A stretch of 37,035 bases of DNA, taken from an uncultured Oscillospiraceae bacterium. Its GTDB lineage: Bacteria; Bacillota; Clostridia; Oscillospirales; Acutalibacteraceae. Positions 34,067 to 37,035 of the stretch are shown here, piece by piece. Below the pieces are notes generated by a model, which made no database searches, was not told the DNA's origin, and saw only the letters and a program-made list of their open reading frames with translations. A program made the position numbers and the translations under genes. Location of the stretch: contig URED01000020.1 in assembly GCA_900546785.1 (NCBI GenBank), positions 1 to 37,035 of the forward strand. The letters run 5' to 3'. Numbering within the stretch: position 1 is the stretch's first letter; each line of letters opens with the position of its first letter.

Positions 34067-34696
34067 TCATTCTTTTTTCTTCAGCTTTCTTTTTATACGG
34101 GCAAAAACGGCGGTCAGCCCCGCTGCAAGAAGTATAAGCACATAACCGCAGGCAAGGAAAAACCCGGCGTAAAGCATAAGATCGGCGCTGTCCAATATTG
34201 CCACTACGGGGCAGTACGCAATAAAGGCGTAAACGGGAAACGCCCATCTCAATTTGCTATTTACAAAGCCGGCAGCAAAGCTTACGACCCACGTGCCGAG
34301 CACATGCAGGAACAGAACACCCATCGTATCGGACGGCGTCATCGCAGCAACCGGCGCATAATATACGGCAAGCAGCAAAACACAAAGCAGTGCCAGCACC
34401 GCCAGCTTCAGCCTGTTTTCCTTTTTGCCGGAGGATCTGAGCGTTTCAACAAGCAGGCGGTCATTTGCTTTACGGTCGTCCTCCTCTATTCGGCTTCCGA
34501 GCAGCAGCTCGTTTACATTAACGTCCAAAGCGTCCGCAAGGTCTATGAGATACGAAACATCCGGGAAGCCCTTACCCGTTTCCCAGCGTGATACGGCTTT
34601 ATCGGTACAGCCCAGCCTTTCGGCAAGTTCCTTCTGGGTCATGCCGTTTTGAATTCGCTGCTCTCTGATGAAATCACCTGTCTTTTCGGGATCCAT
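34067..34696 (-). CDS. XRE-family regulator with membrane tail
   Basis: This 209-residue protein has an XRE helix-turn-helix at about 5-62 (NGMTQKELAERLGCTDKAVS, ETGKGFPDVSYLIDLADAL), a linker, and about four hydrophobic segments from residue 95, ending in the basic IKRKLKKKE. It has the same plan as the protein at 147-797 but different sequence in the tail. The ATG at 34696 follows AAAGGAG. A TATAAT-like hexamer lies just upstream (near 34728-34733 on the minus strand). It is single, convergent with the GtrA operon and divergent from mutY. Target and signal are unknown. Confidence 0.85.
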   Translation of the reverse strand: MDPEKTGDFIREQRIQNGMTQKELAERLGCTDKAVSRWETGKGFPDVSYLIDLADALDVNVNELLLGSRIEEDDRKANDRLLVETLRSSGKKENRLKLAVLALLCVLLLAVYYAPVAAMTPSDTMGVLFLHVLGTWVVSFAAGFVNSKLRWAFPVYAFIAYCPVVAILDSADLMLYAGFFLACGYVLILLAAGLTAVFARIKRKLKKKE

Positions 34697-34850
34697 AACA
34701 CCACTCCTTTCAGCTATATTTTACATTATAATCAGCCAAATTGCACCCTATGTATCGTAGAATGGGCAAAATAAGCGAAGATATCCTGTTCTTTCCGAAC
34801 GAACGAGACAGACGCAGCGGCAACATGTATCATAAAAATCAAAGCCCGTC

Positions 34851-34879
34851 TTGCGAAACGGCCCGCGTGGGAATATAAT
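34851..34879 (+). promoter_or_regulatory. Candidate promoter of mutY
   Basis: TTGCGA (34851-34856), a 17-base spacer and TATAAT (34874-34879) lie about 77 bases before the TTG start. Confidence 0.5.
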
Positions 34880-34955
34880 GTATGTTAGACAATAACGGTG
34901 CTCTGCGTGCTGGCGCGAAAGGCGCCGTGGATATAAAGCAAAAAGGAGAAATCCC

Positions 34956-36026
34956 TTGAAAACGAACGACCCGATTTATCAGAAACTGCCCGGCGCATTG
35001 CTGCCCTGGTACAAGCAAAACGCACGCCGGCTTCCCTGGCGGCAGGATACGGAGCCGTATCATATCTGGCTTTCGGAGATCATGCTGCAGCAAACGCGTG
35101 TGGAAGCCGTACGCGCATATTATCTTCGCTTTTTGGAACAGCTGCCCGATATTCATGCGCTGGCAGCGGCGCCGGAAAGCCGGCTGCTCAAGCTCTGGGA
35201 GGGGCTCGGCTATTACAACCGCGCGCGCAATCTGCAAAAAGCGGCGCGCGTCATTGAAACACAATACGGCGGGCGCTTCCCCGGCCGCTATGAAGAGATC
35301 CGCGCACTGCCCGGTATCGGACCGTACACCGCAGGCGCCATAGCCTCTATCTGCTTTGGCCTGCCCTGCCCCGCCGTGGACGGCAATGTGCTGCGCATCA
35401 TCACCCGTATGACGGAAAATGACGCGCCCATCGACCGTATGCAGACCAAAACGGAGATTTCCGCACAGCTTCAAAAGGTATATCCGAAAAACGATTGCGG
35501 ACAGTTTACACAGGCGTTAATGGAGCTGGGCGCGACGGTCTGTACGCCTAAATCGCCAAAATGCACCGCTTGCCCGGCGAGCAGCTTTTGCCGGGCGTAT
35601 AAAAACGGCACGGTGATACAGTACCCGGTAAAACAGCCGAAAAAAGAGAAGCGGTTAGAAGAACGCACGGTCTTTTTACTGCAATGCGGGGATCGCTACG
35701 CCCTGACGAAACGCACCGAAAGCGGTCTGCTTGCCGGATTGTGGCAGCTGCCCAATATGCTTGGCAAAATGGATGTAAAGCAGGCGCTGGATACCGCCGG
35801 CGGCTTTGGCGCTCAGCCCGTGGAATTATGCAAACAGATGAATCGGGTGCACATCTTTACGCATATAAAATGGCAGATGACCTGTTACCATATTCTGTGT
35901 GCCGAAAGATCGCCTGATTTTGTTTGGGCAACCGCGCAGGAGATCGAAACCACCTACGCGCTGCCGACCGCGTTTCGTATGTTTTTTGAATCCCATCATG
36001 AAACCGATAAAACAGAGAGCCGTTAA
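34956..36026 (+). CDS. mutY: A/G-specific adenine glycosylase MutY
   Basis: DNA repair enzyme of 356 residues that removes adenine mispaired with 8-oxoguanine. The helix-hairpin-helix core has the catalytic glutamate in SEIMLQQTR (E41), LPGIGPYTAGAI at 118-129 and the conserved aspartate in VDGNVLR (D142). The iron-sulfur cluster cysteines are C196, C203, C206 and C212, in the exact CX6CX2CX5C spacing. A NUDIX-like 8-oxoguanine domain follows (about 230-345). The TTG start at 34956 follows AAAGGAG at seven bases. Codon choice (more CTG, CCC and CGC) looks different from the neighbours, so it may have a separate history. Confidence 0.93.
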   Translation: MKTNDPIYQKLPGALLPWYKQNARRLPWRQDTEPYHIWLSEIMLQQTRVEAVRAYYLRFLEQLPDIHALAAAPESRLLKLWEGLGYYNRARNLQKAARVIETQYGGRFPGRYEEIRALPGIGPYTAGAIASICFGLPCPAVDGNVLRIITRMTENDAPIDRMQTKTEISAQLQKVYPKNDCGQFTQALMELGATVCTPKSPKCTACPASSFCRAYKNGTVIQYPVKQPKKEKRLEERTVFLLQCGDRYALTKRTESGLLAGLWQLPNMLGKMDVKQALDTAGGFGAQPVELCKQMNRVHIFTHIKWQMTCYHILCAERSPDFVWATAQEIETTYALPTAFRMFFESHHETDKTESR

Positions 36027-36047
36027 CAAATCATATCAAAAAATAAT

Positions 36048-36080
36048 GGTAGGGCGGTTCAAAATTAAACCATTCCTACC
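36048..36080 (-). terminator. Imperfect terminator-like hairpin after the AT-rich GNAT gene
   Basis: GGTAGG and GGTT on the left pair with AACC and CCTACC on the right, with a small internal loop. On the minus strand it is followed by ATTATTTTTTGAT, so it could end the leftward GNAT transcript about 60 bases past its stop. Confidence 0.4.
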
Positions 36081-36138
36081 TCAAATTTGGGGACAAACAA
36101 TATTATAAGAAAAGTGAATTTCCAAGCCAGAATTTGTA

Positions 36139-36654
36139 TTATTGTATTGAAACCAATATAATGTGCTTATTTTTCCTAAAATCACCAATAATTTTTCCAC
36201 CGTTTTTTATCATTATCTTTACTGTTGCCTCATTTGTTTTCAATGGGAATAATTTGATTTCGTTATATCCGTGTTCTTTACATTTTTTTAATAATTCTTT
36301 AAATAAGATATTTCCATAGCCTTTTCCGCGGCAATGCTTTGAAATTCCATATCCAAGATTTCCTGCACCAATGACAGTTTCTAAAAATTCAGATGACGAA
36401 TGTCTTATTCTTCCATATCCTACAGGAATATCGTCAATATACAAAATATAGGTAGTATATGGTATCCATCCCTTTGGCAAGTTTACACCTCGGGAATGAT
36501 TATCTATTTCTTGTAGCCAATTTTTATATTCTTTATAAGATAAGTTATATGCAGGATTCGTAAATCCATTTTCCATCTCAAGAATACCCTGTAACATTTC
36601 ATATTCTTGTTTGCCCATATCAATACTTACTTGCTTTAGTTCTATTCTCATCAT
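36139..36654 (-). CDS. GNAT family N-acetyltransferase in AT-rich DNA
   Basis: This 171-residue enzyme carries the acetyl-CoA loop in YGISKHCRGKGYGNILFKELL (around residues 103-123) and the later NEATVKIMIKNGGKIIG block, so the family is clear. ATG 36654 follows AAGGTAA. The base composition is clearly more AT-rich than the rest of the window (codons such as AAA, ATA, TTA and TTT dominate), and the flanking DNA is also AT-rich, which suggests acquisition from a low-GC donor. The substrate is unknown. A promoter with TATAAT lies just upstream. Confidence 0.87.
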   Translation of the reverse strand: MMRIELKQVSIDMGKQEYEMLQGILEMENGFTNPAYNLSYKEYKNWLQEIDNHSRGVNLPKGWIPYTTYILYIDDIPVGYGRIRHSSSEFLETVIGAGNLGYGISKHCRGKGYGNILFKELLKKCKEHGYNEIKLFPLKTNEATVKIMIKNGGKIIGDFRKNKHIILVSIQ

Positions 36655-36702
36655 TATTACCTTAACATTAAATTACGATTATCAGCTAAAATGCATACTT
36701 TT

Positions 36703-36730
36703 ATTATAGCATAATTATCTATCAAAACAA
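36703..36730 (-). promoter_or_regulatory. Candidate promoter of the AT-rich GNAT gene
   Basis: On the minus strand TTGTTT (36725-36730) and TATAAT (36703-36708, with an upstream TG) are separated by 16 bases. It is about 50 bases before the ATG. The rest of 36731-36882 shows no gene or clear element. Confidence 0.55.
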
Positions 36731-36882
36731 TAGTTATCTCTCATTTGTCTCTCACCACATTGGCAACTTTGGGCGAGTTTGTGGTCTCACAAAAACTCAG
36801 AATGGGCTGCAATCTAAAAACGCAAACAATAATATAAGCGGAAATCATAAGAGTTTAACCACAAAGCCGTTCAAATATACGC

Positions 36883-36913
36883 AAAAAACGTACAGTTCAC
36901 AAGGAACTGTACG
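36883..36913 (-). terminator. Terminator of a leftward transcript from beyond the edge
   Basis: CGTACAGTTC (36889-36898) is perfectly inverted at 36904-36913 around a five-base loop, followed on the minus strand by TTTTTTG. It lies directly after a minus-strand stop codon at 36915-36917. Confidence 0.75.
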
Positions 36914-36914
36914 T

Positions 36915-37035
36915 TTATGGCAGAGGTATAAGAACCTGCACGCAAGCGTGCTGAACCTTGTTATTCGCTTTGCTCATAATAAGAACCTGCACCCAAGCGT
37001 GCTGAACCTTGTTATTCGCTTTGCTCATAATAAGA
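36915..37035 (-). CDS. Possible 3' end of a leftward ORF made of 17-residue repeats (partial)
   Basis: The minus frame ending with TAA at 36915-36917 is open to the window edge. It encodes repeats of SKANNKVQHAWVQVLIM and ends IPLP. A terminator follows two bases later. Because the DNA repeat unit is 51 bases (17 codons), open frames are expected by chance on both strands, and a plus frame (KNLHASVLNLVIRFAHN) is also open. No ribosome site is visible in the window. Confidence 0.2.
   Translation of the reverse strand, partial: LIMSKANNKVQHAWVQVLIMSKANNKVQHACVQVLIPLP
36929..37035. repeat. 51-bp tandem repeat running off the right edge
   Basis: The unit starting TAAGAACCTGCAC occurs at 36929-36979 and 36980-37030, and a third copy begins at 37031. 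The two full copies differ at one base (CACGCAAGCG versus CACCCAAGCG). The first copy contains the palindrome GCACGC-AA-GCGTGC. There are no unique spacers, so it is not a CRISPR array. Total copy number is unknown because the array leaves the window. Confidence 0.9.

Noticed and set aside
36929..37035. CRISPR-like repeat array at the right edge
   Set aside because: The 51-bp copies are directly joined with no unique spacers and no cas genes are nearby; it is a simple tandem repeat.

Overview
The window reads as chromosomal DNA of a Gram-positive anaerobe of the Clostridia type, probably a gut Oscillospiraceae or Lachnospiraceae relative. The evidence is strong AGGAGG-type ribosome binding sites, lipoprotein signal peptides, clostridial families (DUF3048, DUF5662, YoaK/DUF1275, XRE regulators with membrane tails) and moderate GC with coding on both strands. 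No rRNA, tRNA, CRISPR array, phage module or intact insertion sequence was found. The genus cannot be fixed from what is seen.

Layout. 1-900: a terminator from an upstream gene and an XRE-type membrane regulator. 900-4377 (minus): an Na/Pi symporter with a PhoU-like tail, then a PhoB-like response regulator and a PhoR-like kinase. 4378-8391 (plus): a divergent control region with a candidate Pho box and a near-consensus promoter, a 36-codon small ORF, an intrinsic terminator or attenuator, and two overlapping ABC exporter genes. 8542-10640: YoaK-family protein and MATE exporter, overlapping by ATGA. 10641-11002: non-coding, with a 50-bp palindrome. 11003-15109 (minus): alpha/beta hydrolase, membrane-anchored MurF-like ligase and D-Ala-D-Ala ligase, then a GNAT enzyme behind its own terminator. 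15340-15861: DUF5662. 15986-19309 (minus): pstSCAB with no phoU. 19615-23505 (minus): two intracellular glycoside hydrolases, diverging from an AraC regulator at 23722. 24796-28665: an MglBAC-type sugar importer plus a 48-residue membrane protein. 28734-29606 (minus): two unassigned proteins. 29854-33992 (plus): a four-gene envelope operon (DUF3048, a two-TM protein with a Q/P/Y-rich tail, a tail-anchored metallophosphoesterase, GtrA). 34067-36654: a second XRE membrane regulator, MutY and an AT-rich GNAT gene. 36883-37035: a terminator and 51-bp tandem repeats running off the edge.

How it fits together. Two phosphate loci lie within 20 kb. The pst operon lacks phoU, and the only PhoU-like domain seen is the tail of the Na/Pi symporter, which shares an apparent operon with the PhoB/PhoR pair. 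PstS is the most striking protein: its two conserved halves are in reversed order, an apparently clean circular permutation. Two other loci merit attention. One is the small ORF, terminator and ABC-pair arrangement, which resembles leader-peptide attenuation or a peptide with its exporter. The other is the MurF-like ligase, which has membrane helices where MurF normally carries its UDP-sugar domain.
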